A stretch of DNA of 64,000 nucleotides from Microbispora rosea. Its GTDB lineage: Bacteria > Actinomycetota > Actinomycetes > Streptosporangiales > Streptosporangiaceae. How positions within the stretch are numbered: position 1 is the stretch's first letter; each line of letters begins with the position of its first letter. The position numbers and the translations under genes were made by a program. A model generated the notes under the pieces. It had not been told where the DNA came from. It ran no database searches and worked only from the letters and a program-made list of their open reading frames with translations. The stretch covers positions 62,001-126,000 of the forward strand of contig NZ_FTNI01000001.1 of the NCBI RefSeq assembly GCF_900156315.1, read 5' to 3'. This document shows, piece by piece, positions 49,639 to 57,967 of this stretch.

Positions 49639-51629
49639 ACAAGGCGGTGCGCCTGACCGCCGCGGCGCTCTGCGCGGCCGTCGGCGCACTCGTCATCGCG
49701 ATGGTGCTCGGCGGCGCCGCGACGCCGCGCATCATCCCCGGCCTGCCCGACGAGGGCACGCTGACCCGCTGGATGCTGCCGCTGTCGAAGCTCGCGATGG
49801 ACGTCTCCGGCGTCCTGACCGTCGGCCTGCTCGCGGCGGCCGCGGGGTTCCTGCCGAACGACAAGGGCCTGCTCGGCAAGCAGGCGCAGAGTTACGTGAA
49901 GGGCGCGTCGTGGTCCGCGCTGGCCTGGGCGGTCGCCGCGGCGGTGGCGCTGGTCTTCAGTCTGTCGGAGACCCTCGGCGCGCCGGTGGGGCAGATCCTC
50001 GCCGGCAACGAGCTCACCAGCTACGCGAGCCAGGTGCCGCAGGGCATCGCGCTGACCCTGGTCGTGCTGTTCGCCGTCGCCATCGCGCTGTTCGCCCGGG
50101 GGGCGATCACCGCGGGCACCGCCGGGGGGCTGCTGGTCTTCGCGCTCGTGACGCTGCTGCCGCCCGCGCTCACCGGGCACTCCTCCTCCTCACCCAACCA
50201 CGGGCTGGCCACCACCTCGGTGGCCATGCACCTGCTCTTCCTGGCCCTGTGGGTGGGCGGTCTCGGGGTGGTCTGCGTGCACGCGCTGCGTGGGCGGCCG
50301 CTCCTGGACGTCGCCGCCGCGCGCTTCTCCCGGATGGCGCTGTGGTGCTTCGCCGGGGTCGGCGTCTCGGGGCTCGCCGCCGCCGCCTCGCGCCTCACCT
50401 CGGTCGGCGAGCTGTTCACCTCGAACTACGGCCTGCTCCTGCTGGCCAAGATCGTCGCGTTCGGCGTGCTCGGGTTCGTCGGCTGGCGCCACCGGGGTCG
50501 TACGCTGCCGAAGCTGTCGACGGGGGAGCCGCACGCCTTCCTCCGCCTCGCCCTCGGCGAGGTCCTGCTGATGGGGGCGACGATCGGCCTGGCCGTGGCG
50601 CTGTCCCGGACCGCCCCGCCGCCCGTCGACACGCCGGTCGACCGCGCCTTCGAGCTGCTCGGCTACCTGGTCCCGCCGCCGATGACGTTCGCGAACCTGC
50701 TGACGCTGTGGTGGTTCGACCTGTTCTTCGCCGTGCTCGCCGTCGTCATGGCCGGTCTGTACGGCGCGGGCGTCGTGCGGCTGGCCCGCCGGGGCGACCA
50801 GTGGCCCCTGGGCCGCACGGTCAGCTGGTATCTCGGCGTCGTCGTCCTCGTCCTCAGCACGCAGAGCGGCGTGGCGCGTTACTCGCCCGTGCTGTTCAGC
50901 GTGCACATGACCGAGCACATGATCCTGTCGATGCTGGTCCCGATCTTCCTGGTGCTGGGCGCGCCGGTCACGCTGGCGCTGCGTGCGCTCAAGCCCGCCA
51001 CCCGCCGGGGTGACCGGGGCCCGCGCGAGTGGCTCACGGTGATCCTGCACAGCAGGGTCCTGAAGTTCGTCAGCCACCCCGCGATCGCGACCGCGATCTT
51101 CGTGGTGTCGACGTTCGCGCTGTACTTCACCCCGCTGTTCGCCGCGGCGATGGAGGAACACCTCGGTCACATCGCGATGACCGTGCACTTCCTGCTGAGC
51201 GGCTCGCTGTTCTTCTGGGTGATCATCGGCGTGGACCCGGCGCCGTACAAGCTGCCCTACTACGGGCGGCTGCTGCTGCTCATGGTGACCATGCCGTTCC
51301 ACGCGTTCTTCGGAATCGCTCTGATGAGCATGGGGACGGTGCTGGCGTCCGGTTACTACGACCAGCTCGGGCGCACCTGGGGCGCCTCCTCGCTGGCCGA
51401 CCAGCAGACCGGCGGCGCAATCGCCTGGGCCTTCGGCGAGATCCCCACGCTGATCGTGCTGCTCGCGCTCGGCTTCCAGTGGTGGCGCGACGACGAGCGC
51501 GTCGCGCGCCGTGCCGACCGCCGTGCCGACGCCGCGGCCGCCAAGTCCGGCGGCACCGGGGACGCGGAGCTGGACGCCTACAACGACTACCTGGCGAAGC
51601 TGGACAGGCGGGACAGGGCCGCCGAGTAG
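49635..51629 (+). CDS. CopD-CtaG fusion: copper transport and cytochrome oxidase assembly membrane protein
   Basis: A 664-residue membrane protein with two parts. Residues 1-310 are a CopD-type copper transporter with about eight helices and histidines in MHLLFLALWVGGLG. The C-terminal part is a caa3-type CtaG domain, recognisable by SVHMTEHMILSMLVPIFLVLGAP and by HLGHIAMTVHFLLSGSLFFWVIIGVDP. CtaG proteins help deliver copper to cytochrome oxidase; the fusion is frequent in actinobacteria. GTG 49635 overlaps the copC stop. A strong hairpin follows. Confidence 0.9.
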   Translation: MNKAVRLTAAALCAAVGALVIAMVLGGAATPRIIPGLPDEGTLTRWMLPLSKLAMDVSGVLTVGLLAAAAGFLPNDKGLLGKQAQSYVKGASWSALAWAVAAAVALVFSLSETLGAPVGQILAGNELTSYASQVPQGIALTLVVLFAVAIALFARGAITAGTAGGLLVFALVTLLPPALTGHSSSSPNHGLATTSVAMHLLFLALWVGGLGVVCVHALRGRPLLDVAAARFSRMALWCFAGVGVSGLAAAASRLTSVGELFTSNYGLLLLAKIVAFGVLGFVGWRHRGRTLPKLSTGEPHAFLRLALGEVLLMGATIGLAVALSRTAPPPVDTPVDRAFELLGYLVPPPMTFANLLTLWWFDLFFAVLAVVMAGLYGAGVVRLARRGDQWPLGRTVSWYLGVVVLVLSTQSGVARYSPVLFSVHMTEHMILSMLVPIFLVLGAPVTLALRALKPATRRGDRGPREWLTVILHSRVLKFVSHPAIATAIFVVSTFALYFTPLFAAAMEEHLGHIAMTVHFLLSGSLFFWVIIGVDPAPYKLPYYGRLLLLMVTMPFHAFFGIALMSMGTVLASGYYDQLGRTWGASSLADQQTGGAIAWAFGEIPTLIVLLALGFQWWRDDERVARRADRRADAAAAKSGGTGDAELDAYNDYLAKLDRRDRAAE

Positions 51630-51695
51630 GCCGCCGGCGATCGTCTCCCGCCGAGACCCGCGGTTCAAGGAACCCGCGCGACGCCTCACACAGAC

Positions 51696-51735
51696 GCCGC
51701 GGCGCGTCGCCGGAACACCGGCGCGGCGCCGCGGC
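51696..51735. terminator. Large hairpin between convergent genes
   Basis: An 18-bp stem with two mismatches and an AACA loop (left arm GCCGCGGCGCGTCGCCGG). It lies between the stops of the copD-ctaG fusion and map and can terminate both. Confidence 0.8.
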
Positions 51736-51751
51736 ACCGCCTCCCACGCTC

Positions 51752-52600
51752 CTACGGCAGCGTGAGGATCTCGTAGCCCGACTCGGTCACCACGAGAGTG
51801 TGCTCGAACTGCGCGGTGCGCTTGCGGTCCTTGGTCACCGCGGTCCACTTGTCGGGCCAGATCTCGTAGTCGATCGTGCCGAGCGTGAGCATGGGCTCGA
51901 TCGTGAACGTCATCCCCGGCACCAGGGTCACCGACAGCGAGGGGTCGTCGTAGTGGGGGACGACGAGCCCGGAGTGGAACGAGGTCGAGATGCCGTGCCC
52001 GGTGAAGTCGCGGACGACGCCGTAGCCGAAGCGCTTGGCGTACGCCTCGATCACCCGGCCGACGATGTTGAGCTGGCGGCCCGGCGCCACGGCCTTGATC
52101 GCCCGCATCATCGCCTCACGGGTCCGCTCGACCAGCAGGCGCGACTCCTCGTCGACGTCGCCGACCAGGAAGGTGGCGTCGGTGTCGCCGTGCACGCCGC
52201 CGATGTAGGCGGTGATGTCCACGTTGACGATGTCCCCGTCACGCAGCACGGTGTCGTCGGGGATCCCGTGGCAGATCACCTCGTTGATCGAGGTGCACAG
52301 CGACTTCGGGTAGCCGCGGTAGCCGAGCGTCGACGGGTAGGCGCCGTGGTCGCAGAGGAACTCGTGCCCGATGCGGTCGAGTTCGTCGGTCGCCACGCCG
52401 GGGGCGACGTGCCTGCCGACCTCCTCGAGCGCCTGCGCGGCGATCCGGCCCGCGATCCGCATCTTCTCGATGGTCTCGGGGGTCTGGATGTCGCTGTCGC
52501 CCTTCTTGGGCTCGGCCTTCCCCACGTACTCGGGCCGGGGGATGTGGGCGGGAACCTTGCGGGTGGGCGAGATTCGCCCGGGGCGGAGCAGCGTGGTCAT
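51752..52600 (-). CDS. map: Methionine aminopeptidase, type I
   Basis: A 282-residue metal-dependent enzyme that removes the initiator methionine. Metal ligands are D128 and D139 ([19 protein letters not shown]), H202 ([11 protein letters not shown]), E235 (FTIEPML) and E266 (QFEHTLVV); the substrate histidine is H111 in [10 protein letters not shown]. The 40-residue N-terminal extension ([21 protein letters not shown]) is the SH3-ligand-like tail typical of the actinobacterial type Ic enzyme. It is divergent from a small conserved gene 43 bases away. Confidence 0.95.
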   Translation of the reverse strand: MTTLLRPGRISPTRKVPAHIPRPEYVGKAEPKKGDSDIQTPETIEKMRIAGRIAAQALEEVGRHVAPGVATDELDRIGHEFLCDHGAYPSTLGYRGYPKSLCTSINEVICHGIPDDTVLRDGDIVNVDITAYIGGVHGDTDATFLVGDVDEESRLLVERTREAMMRAIKAVAPGRQLNIVGRVIEAYAKRFGYGVVRDFTGHGISTSFHSGLVVPHYDDPSLSVTLVPGMTFTIEPMLTLGTIDYEIWPDKWTAVTKDRKRTAQFEHTLVVTESGYEILTLP

Positions 52601-52643
52601 GCGGCCAAGTCTAGTTGCGCGTCAAGGGGGCACGATTAAGGAC

Positions 52644-52820
52644 GTGAGCGATCAATGGTGGTTCTGCCTGAAGCACATGAGCGTCGAGCCCGAGAAGGGC
52701 TGCCCGAACAAGGACCGGCTCGGTCCCTACGACTCCCGCGACGCGGCCGCCAACGCCCTGCAGACGGCGGCCGAGCGCAACAAGCGCTGGACCGAGCAGG
52801 ACAAGGAATGGGACGACTGA
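52644..52820 (+). CDS. Small conserved hypothetical protein
   Basis: A 58-residue protein (GTG start) beginning MSDQWWFCLKHMSVEPEKGC. The arrangement C-x2-H...C with a WWFC start and the segment DRLGPYDSRDAAANAL looks like a small conserved actinobacterial protein often placed next to map. The Cys/His set could bind a metal. The ribosome site is either AAGGA immediately ahead or AAGGGGG 14 bases upstream. The function is unknown. Confidence 0.7.
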   Translation: MSDQWWFCLKHMSVEPEKGCPNKDRLGPYDSRDAAANALQTAAERNKRWTEQDKEWDD

Positions 52821-52875
52821 CCCCCTGACCCCCGACCCGGGCCCGGCCTTCCAGAGTCTCAACCGGGCCCGGTTC

Positions 52876-53166
52876 TCACCGTCCCGGTGCCGGTGTGGGC
52901 TCCGCCGCGTGCCGCCGGGCGGTCGCGCGGCGGGTGACGAGCCGGCCGAGCGTCCACACGCCGATGCCGCTCCACACCAGGTTGAGGCCCGCCGAAGGCC
53001 AGGCCGAGTAATACGCGCTGTTGATCATCAAGGTGGCCGCCCCGCCGAAGTTGAGCAACTGGTAGGGCAGCTTGTCCGCGGACATCCGGCCGGACGACAC
53101 CAACGCGTACGCGAGCAGAAGGACGACGGCGCCCGCGGTGCCGATGATCGTGATGAAGGTGGACAT
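52876..53166 (-). CDS. CBU_0592-like small membrane protein
   Basis: A 96-residue protein with three membrane helices. The pattern GRMSADKLPYQLLNFGGAATLMINSAYYSAWPSAGLNLVW matches the CBU_0592 family, for which no function is known to me. ATG 53166 is chosen as the start of the first helix; GTG 53190 eight codons upstream is also possible and neither has a strong ribosome site. Confidence 0.65.
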   Translation of the reverse strand: MSTFITIIGTAGAVVLLLAYALVSSGRMSADKLPYQLLNFGGAATLMINSAYYSAWPSAGLNLVWSGIGVWTLGRLVTRRATARRHAAEPTPAPGR

Positions 53167-53270
53167 CAGGACGGTTCGCCGTCCACGCACATGGTCATGA
53201 CCCGATGATCCTGCCTGCGGAGAGTGAAGGGCAAATGAAGGATTCTTGATCCGAACATAAGACCTGCTGC

Positions 53271-53399
53271 ATGGATATCGACCCGTGGCGGCTGCGGATC
53301 CTGCACGGGGTGTCCCGCAGAGGCGGCGTCGTCAAGGCCGCGCAGGCGCCGCACCTCACGCCCTCAGCCGTCTCCCAGCGGCTCGCCATCGTGCCGTCG
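53271..53399 (+). pseudogene. LysR-family regulator remnant
   Basis: From ATG 53271 the first 40 codons are a standard LysR helix-turn-helix: PWRLRILHGVSRRGGVVKAA followed by HLTPSAVSQRLA. After that the reading frame passes into sequence antisense to the next gene and loses all LysR character, so only the DNA-binding tip survives. The substrate domain of about 230 residues is missing. Confidence 0.75.
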
Positions 53400-53446
53400 C
53401 CGGCGCTGCTCGCCCGCGTCCTGACCCGTCGCCGGGCGCCGGTCGC

Positions 53447-54025
53447 TCAGTCGCTCACCCGGGGGCCGGTGATCCGGTCGGCCAGGCGGGCGAGGCGTTC
53501 CCGCAGGCCGAGCCGCCGAATCTCCCCGGCCGCGCTGCTCACCAGGTGCTGCGCCGCGTCGAAACTCAGGACGGCCCCCTCGGCCGGTACGGCGATCGCG
53601 TCGTGGGCCAGCGACTCCAGTTCGGGATCGCCGCCGTCGACGGCGAGGATCGTGGCGCCGCTGCGGCGGGCGTCGTCCACCCGTTCGAGCAGGGGCACGG
53701 GGGTTCGTTGCTCGGTGACCACGAAGAGCGTCTCGCCCCTGCCTGCGCTCCGCAGGCGCTCCACCCCGACCCGCAGGTGGGCGGGCGCGCCGGGCGGCGG
53801 CGCCCAGCGGACCAGCGTGGGGGAGAGCTGGGCGAGCCCCGACAGCCGGGCCTCGTCGGAGAGATGGGCGGTGACGTGCCACGGCTCGTCCTCGGGGGTG
53901 CCGACGACGAGGAGCCCTCCGGCCGACCGGGTGGCCCGCAGGGCCAGGCCGAGCTCCCGGGTGCGTTCGAGCCATCCGGTGGAGGCGAGCACTTCGCGCA
54001 GCAGGTTCACCGATGCGGCGTCCAT
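53447..54025 (-). CDS. Hypothetical protein with SIS-like domain
   Basis: A 192-residue protein. The segment ETLFVVTEQRTPVPLLERVDDARRSGATILAVDGGDPELESLAHDAI resembles a sugar-isomerase (SIS) domain, in which phosphosugars are bound, but the typical Ser-rich loop is not clear. ATG 54025 is chosen; a start at 54082 would add 19 residues. It lies between two broken genes (LysR and lipase remnants) but looks intact itself. Confidence 0.55.
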   Translation of the reverse strand: MDAASVNLLREVLASTGWLERTRELGLALRATRSAGGLLVVGTPEDEPWHVTAHLSDEARLSGLAQLSPTLVRWAPPPGAPAHLRVGVERLRSAGRGETLFVVTEQRTPVPLLERVDDARRSGATILAVDGGDPELESLAHDAIAVPAEGAVLSFDAAQHLVSSAAGEIRRLGLRERLARLADRITGPRVSD

Positions 54026-54156
54026 GAACGTTATGGTGCCTGACACGAGCGCGTGAAGTCCCGCCAATCGGGTCCATGACACACGGTTACCGCCGGGTAA
54101 CGATCAGCCCGCGGCGCCGATTGCGGAATGGGATCCAACAGCCGGAAGGCGGCTTC

Positions 54157-54635
54157 ATGAACCTTCCCGTTCGCGCCACCCTGTCCGTGATCGGGTCTCT
54201 CCTCCTGCTGCCCGCACTGGGGGGCACCGCACGCGCGACCTCCGCCGGAGGCGCCGGGTGCCGGGCGCGAACCTGTCCGGCAGCGCTCCCGTCGTCGTCA
54301 TGGGCTATTCGCAGGGCGGGTCGTCCGCGACCTGGGCCGCCCAGCTCCAGCCGTCGTACGCGCCCGAGCTGCGGCTCAAGGGCGTCGCGGCGGGCGGCGT
54401 GTCGGCCGACCTGCGGGCGGTGGCCGACCACCTGGACGCCACGGGCGACTTCGGGCTTGCCGCGGCCGCCGGCATCGGCCTGGACGCCGCCTATCCCGAG
54501 CTGCGCCTGGACGGCCACCTGACCCCCGAGGGCGCGGCCCTGTCCGGCGACGCCCGCGACGACTGCGTCCCGCGATCCCGAACCGACGACGGGTCCGATC
54601 ACCGGCACGGTGATGAGTCGTCAGGGATACCTTGA
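54157..54635 (+). pseudogene. Secretory lipase remnant (deleted and frameshifted)
   Basis: ATG 54157 begins a good signal peptide (VRATLSVIGSLLLLPALGG). After about 35 codons the homology shifts frame, and from 54258 the text reads NLSGSAPVVVMGYSQGGSSA, the nucleophile elbow of secretory lipases (LIP family), then LKGVAAGGVSADLRAVADHL. The sequence between signal and elbow and the whole C-terminal part are missing. A palindrome GTTACCGCCGGGTAAC (54086-54101) lies upstream and is probably the old operator. Confidence 0.75.
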
Positions 54636-54667
54636 ACCGGAGCATCGGGGATGTCCTGTTCCTCACG

Positions 54668-55081
54668 TCACGACCGGGACCTCGCCCGACGAGGCCGGAC
54701 GCGGGACGCGTGAACGACCGTATAGGCCGATACCTTCTCGGGCTCTCCCACCGGCCGGCCATCCACCTCCACCCAGGCGTGAGCGGTGAACGGGTGCATC
54801 GCGAATCCGGCGCGCCAATCGGGGGCGCTTCCCCGGAGGCGGCACAAGATCACGACGGCCACCGAACGTTGGAGGCATCCCTGTCCGGCGCAGCGCGGGC
54901 TCAGCGCGCACACCACGTTCCGCGCTTCACCGGCGTCCGTCGCCGACGCGTGAGCGACGCCTCGGCAAAGGCACGTCAGTACGGCGGCAAGACGATCTGG
55001 GGAAAGCAGGATCAGCACCCGTGCGACGGTGATGGCCAGGCGCGCTTGAGCCCGGTACCTGACCGGATGGACCGTTTCCAT
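54668..55081 (-). CDS. Lasso peptide leader protease B2 (transglutaminase-like)
   Basis: A 137-residue protein of the lasso B2 family, the cysteine protease that removes the leader of the precursor peptide. The catalytic cysteine is in CAGQGCLQRSVAVV, the histidine in FTAHAWVEVDG and the aspartate in VDGRPVGEP. The N-terminal 50 residues form the membrane-proximal helical part common in B2. It follows B1 by five bases and ends the operon A-C-B1-B2. Confidence 0.9.
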   Translation of the reverse strand: METVHPVRYRAQARLAITVARVLILLSPDRLAAVLTCLCRGVAHASATDAGEARNVVCALSPRCAGQGCLQRSVAVVILCRLRGSAPDWRAGFAMHPFTAHAWVEVDGRPVGEPEKVSAYTVVHASRVRPRRARSRS

Positions 55082-55086
55082 CGTGA

Positions 55087-55359
55087 TCAGTCCGAAGAGT
55101 CGGCGCGAATGAGGCGCGCCTCGACAAGAGCCGCGACCAACTGGTCGATGTCGGCTTTCACCCGCACGCGATCGATGTCATGGATTTGAGCGATCGACTC
55201 GACCACTTCGGTGGCTGTGTCGCCGTCGAGCAGGCGTTTCAGCATCAATAGTGCGGTGCCGTTGATGCGCCAGTAGGCCGCTTTACGTCCGGTCCCTACC
55301 AGGACCGCTTGCCCGTCGACTTCCTGGAGCACAACTCCCTTGTTCAATTGGATAGCCAC
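55087..55359 (-). CDS. Lasso peptide leader-binding protein B1 (PqqD-like RRE)
   Basis: A 90-residue PqqD/RiPP-recognition-element protein that binds the precursor leader and presents it to B2 and the cyclase. It opens QLNKGVVLQEVDGQAVLVGTGRKAAYWRINGTA, giving the three-strand sheet of the fold, then DIDQLVAALVEARLI as the last helix. In this cluster B1 and B2 are separate genes, as in other actinobacterial lasso clusters. The start ATG follows a 38-base gap after the cyclase. Confidence 0.9.
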   Translation of the reverse strand: MAIQLNKGVVLQEVDGQAVLVGTGRKAAYWRINGTALLMLKRLLDGDTATEVVESIAQIHDIDRVRVKADIDQLVAALVEARLIRADSSD

Positions 55360-55397
55360 GATATTCCCTTATTCGTCGTGAAGATGGAAACGGGTGA

Positions 55398-57188
55398 TCA
55401 ATCGACTCCACGCAGCCATCGCTCCGCGGTGACCAACTTCTCAATTTCAAGTAGCCCGATGTCGGATGCCGCTGGTTCAGCCAGAATCGGCTCGATCAAA
55501 TCTCGCTGAACGAGGTCGCGCTCCACCAGACAGCTGTCCTTGAACTCGACGAGGAGCTTGTCCCGGCGGGCTCGATGCTCGGCGTAGATATCCGAGGTGA
55601 AGTCTCCCCGGCCTCTCTTGTCGTAGAAGCCGCTTGGCGCGATTCCATTCATCGTGGCCGCCAGCAGCGGCTTGTCGACAGAGTCGCTGATCCGGGCGGA
55701 TGCTGGGGCGCGGAGCACCGCGCGCACGACCCGGCTGTCGGTGAAGGGCGCGCACCAGCGAATGTCGTACTGGCCGTACACCTCGGAGAACTGCCGGAGT
55801 ATCTTGCCTTGAAAAGTGACCGACTCCACGGTCTGGTGTGCGAGCGGGTCGCGGCCCAAGGGCTCGGGCGCCGACGTGGCCGCATCGAAGAATGCCTGAA
55901 CGATAAGGTTTCTCGCCTTGGTCGTGATCCACCGGGGGAGAACCACCGGCGGAAACCAGGAGTACGCGTCCTCGGGCCGCGAGGGGGCATCGTGCGCGAT
56001 CGAGGCAGCGACACGCAGGAAATATCTCTGATAGCTCTCCCGGGATGACGCGCCCCTGAGAAGCGGAACAAGACGCTGCTTCTGCGTGAGTTGGAATCTG
56101 CGCATACGCCTCAAGGCCGCGACGGCATTCTCGCGCCACAGAGCCCGGAAAAAGCCAGGAACCACGTCGAAGAGTTCGTCGCCACCGAGGCCGGTGAAGT
56201 GAACGTGCGCCCCGGTCCGGCAGAGCTCATCCGCCAGGAGGTCGAGGTAGCCGCGGGAGGCGGCCCAGACAAGAGGACCTTCGGCGATGGAGGCCGGGCT
56301 CGGGTCGGGATCCAGGTCGAACGCCGTGCTCTGTTCGGCCAGCGGCGGGAACTCGTGCAGGGGCAGCCGGAGGTCTCGGGCAACCTCGCGGGCACGGGTC
56401 GTCTCGTCATTCCATGGGCTCATGGACGACGTTCTGTAGGTCGTGAATTCCGCGTCCAGGTCCGCGAGCAGGAAACAGAGGCTCGTCGAGTCCAGGCCGC
56501 CGGACAGGTCCGCACTGACGCGCCTGGCGCCGCTGTGGATCGCTCCGCCGGCCGCTTCACGCAGCGACGCGCGAACAGCGTCGGCCGACGACGCGAAGTC
56601 TTCGCCCGAAGCCGGAGGAACCCACCATCGCACGGGCCGAGCCGACCCCCGCGCGTCGATCCGCAGCCACTCGCCGATGCCCAGCGAGCACAGACCAACC
56701 CACGGTGTCCGCGGAGCGAACGGGTGGATGGGCAGTGCCTTCACCAGGGAGAGTGCAAGCCACGTCTCATCGACCTGGGGCTGTGTCACCTCCCTCAGCA
56801 CACGCGGGCTGTTCGAGGCGAGCGCGACACCGTTGACCATGCTCCAGAACAGCTGCCTTTGCGTGCTCAACGAGCCTTGCAGACGCTGCTGCCCGTCGGC
56901 CGAGACAAGGAGGAAGCTGTGTAGCGTCAGGCTCTTCGCGATGTCGTCGACGCGTGCACTCGTCGAGAGGTCGTCGACTTCGGCCGCGACGACAGGGTCG
57001 CTGTTCGCTTCGGGAACGGCGATCCTCGTCCCGTCCGCCAAGTCCCGGACCGCCCAGTGCGACAGATCGTCCGTGAGAATCCAGGGCCTTCCCGAAGGAT
57101 GCCGGACGACATCCGGCTCGACATCCCAGCTGAGACGGCCGGCGATGTGGTGATCGAGGTCTCGGTCCGGTAAAGCCAGAAACTTCAC
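55398..57188 (-). CDS. Lasso peptide isopeptide-bond-forming cyclase (asparagine-synthetase-like)
   Basis: A 596-residue protein of the lasso C family. It adenylates the ring Asp side chain and joins it to the N-terminal Gly of the core. The ATP-pyrophosphatase motif is SGGLDST (229-235), and GLGGDELFD (333-341) is the second conserved loop. The N-terminal 200 residues resemble a glutaminase-type domain without a catalytic N-terminal cysteine, as usual in this family. It starts at GTG 57188 and is separated from the precursor gene by a strong hairpin. Confidence 0.92.
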   Translation of the reverse strand: MKFLALPDRDLDHHIAGRLSWDVEPDVVRHPSGRPWILTDDLSHWAVRDLADGTRIAVPEANSDPVVAAEVDDLSTSARVDDIAKSLTLHSFLLVSADGQQRLQGSLSTQRQLFWSMVNGVALASNSPRVLREVTQPQVDETWLALSLVKALPIHPFAPRTPWVGLCSLGIGEWLRIDARGSARPVRWWVPPASGEDFASSADAVRASLREAAGGAIHSGARRVSADLSGGLDSTSLCFLLADLDAEFTTYRTSSMSPWNDETTRAREVARDLRLPLHEFPPLAEQSTAFDLDPDPSPASIAEGPLVWAASRGYLDLLADELCRTGAHVHFTGLGGDELFDVVPGFFRALWRENAVAALRRMRRFQLTQKQRLVPLLRGASSRESYQRYFLRVAASIAHDAPSRPEDAYSWFPPVVLPRWITTKARNLIVQAFFDAATSAPEPLGRDPLAHQTVESVTFQGKILRQFSEVYGQYDIRWCAPFTDSRVVRAVLRAPASARISDSVDKPLLAATMNGIAPSGFYDKRGRGDFTSDIYAEHRARRDKLLVEFKDSCLVERDLVQRDLIEPILAEPAASDIGLLEIEKLVTAERWLRGVD

Positions 57189-57249
57189 GTGACGTCACCC
57201 AACCATTGGAGTTCCAGTTGCGTCGCCGGTGAGTCGACCAAGCAAATGT

Positions 57250-57281
57250 GCGGGTGAGGTGAACTGAATCACCTCACCCGC
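57250..57281 (-). terminator. Hairpin between the lasso precursor and cyclase genes
   Basis: GCGGGTGAGGTGA and TCACCTCACCCGC form a perfect 13-bp stem with a 6-base loop, starting ten bases after the precursor stop. Such an element would stop or stabilise most transcripts after the precursor, giving more precursor than enzyme. Confidence 0.75.
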
Positions 57282-57290
57282 GCACCGGAC

Positions 57291-57416
57291 TCACGGTGAG
57301 ATGAACGTGTGCCCACCGAAGAGGTCGCGATAGTCCCACCAGGGGTAGCCATTTGTCACTTCACGGAACCCGCCAATTTCCTCCAGGACCGGAGCGACGT
57401 AAGACTGCTTAGCCAT
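57291..57416 (-). CDS. Lasso peptide precursor (propeptin core)
   Basis: A 41-residue precursor too short for the usual gene-length limit. The 22-residue leader has the YxxPxL element (YVAPVLEEIGGF) bound by B1 and ends T-N, with Thr at the usual -2 position. The 19-residue core is GYPWWDYRDLFGGHTFISP. From memory this is exactly propeptin, a prolyl endopeptidase inhibitor from Microbispora. Gly1 would join Asp9 to make a nine-residue ring, leaving a ten-residue tail; Asp6 is too close. The ribosome site AAGGAGGTGA before ATG 57416 is near perfect, as expected for a highly made precursor. Confidence 0.95.
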   Translation of the reverse strand: MAKQSYVAPVLEEIGGFREVTNGYPWWDYRDLFGGHTFISP

Positions 57417-57967
57417 GTCTCTCACCTCCTTCCTAATAGAACGGGTACCACAAGATAGGCGCAGTCAGCGCCTACTGACCCCCGCAATAGGCGGCAGTTG
57501 TTGTTCTCTGCCCCAAGCCTGCGGGCCGTGGGGTCACGCTAACACGCCGGCAGAGAAGCGGCCAGATTCGCGTTGAGACGTCCGATGACGGCCTCGATAT
57601 TTTTTCGCTTTCGACGGACCGGGCCCTAGAAGAATGAGGATGTGCGCGCGAATACCATGCGCTTCACTATCTGTCATCCCCTTGACTCGGAGTGGGGTGC
57701 TTATCGACATGATGCGACGGCGGTTCTGATGACGGTATGCATCTTTCTCAATCCGCCTCGCAATGAGAGATCGGTCACATTGTCTGCGGCAGACTCCCTG
57801 TGATAGTCCGAAATCATTCTTCCGCCGGCCTCTTGGCGCCTCATGTCGTGCTGGGTCTTCCATGCGAACGGGCCGAAAGACCGAGGTCGCAGACCTCCGG
57901 ATGTCGCGCGACCACCCGTGATCTTGTTCTTCCGCTCGGACGTTGAATCGTGATTGGATGGTGTGAC
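57417..57967. other. Divergent regulatory region of the lasso cluster
   Basis: This 551-base interval separates precursor A from the exporter gene. Apart from the promoter and repeat elements near 57452-57498, it contains no convincing gene; a minus-strand frame at 57534-57863 has no ribosome site or family. A run of six to seven T residues lies near 57600. Confidence 0.6.
57452..57498 (-). promoter_or_regulatory. Precursor promoter with inverted and direct repeats
   Basis: On the minus strand TATCTT (57457-57452) is a likely -10 box, 36 bases before ATG 57416. Just upstream is the inverted repeat GTCAGCGCCTACTGAC (57464-57479). The words ATAGGCGCAGT and ATAGGCGGCAGT occur about 31 bases apart (from 57455 and 57486), a direct repeat of three helical turns. 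This is a good candidate binding site for a response regulator, such as the one encoded at 59794-60468. Confidence 0.5.

Noticed and set aside
57534..57863. 109-codon minus-strand frame upstream of the lasso precursor
   Set aside because: No ribosome site or recognisable domain; it lies where divergent promoters are expected.
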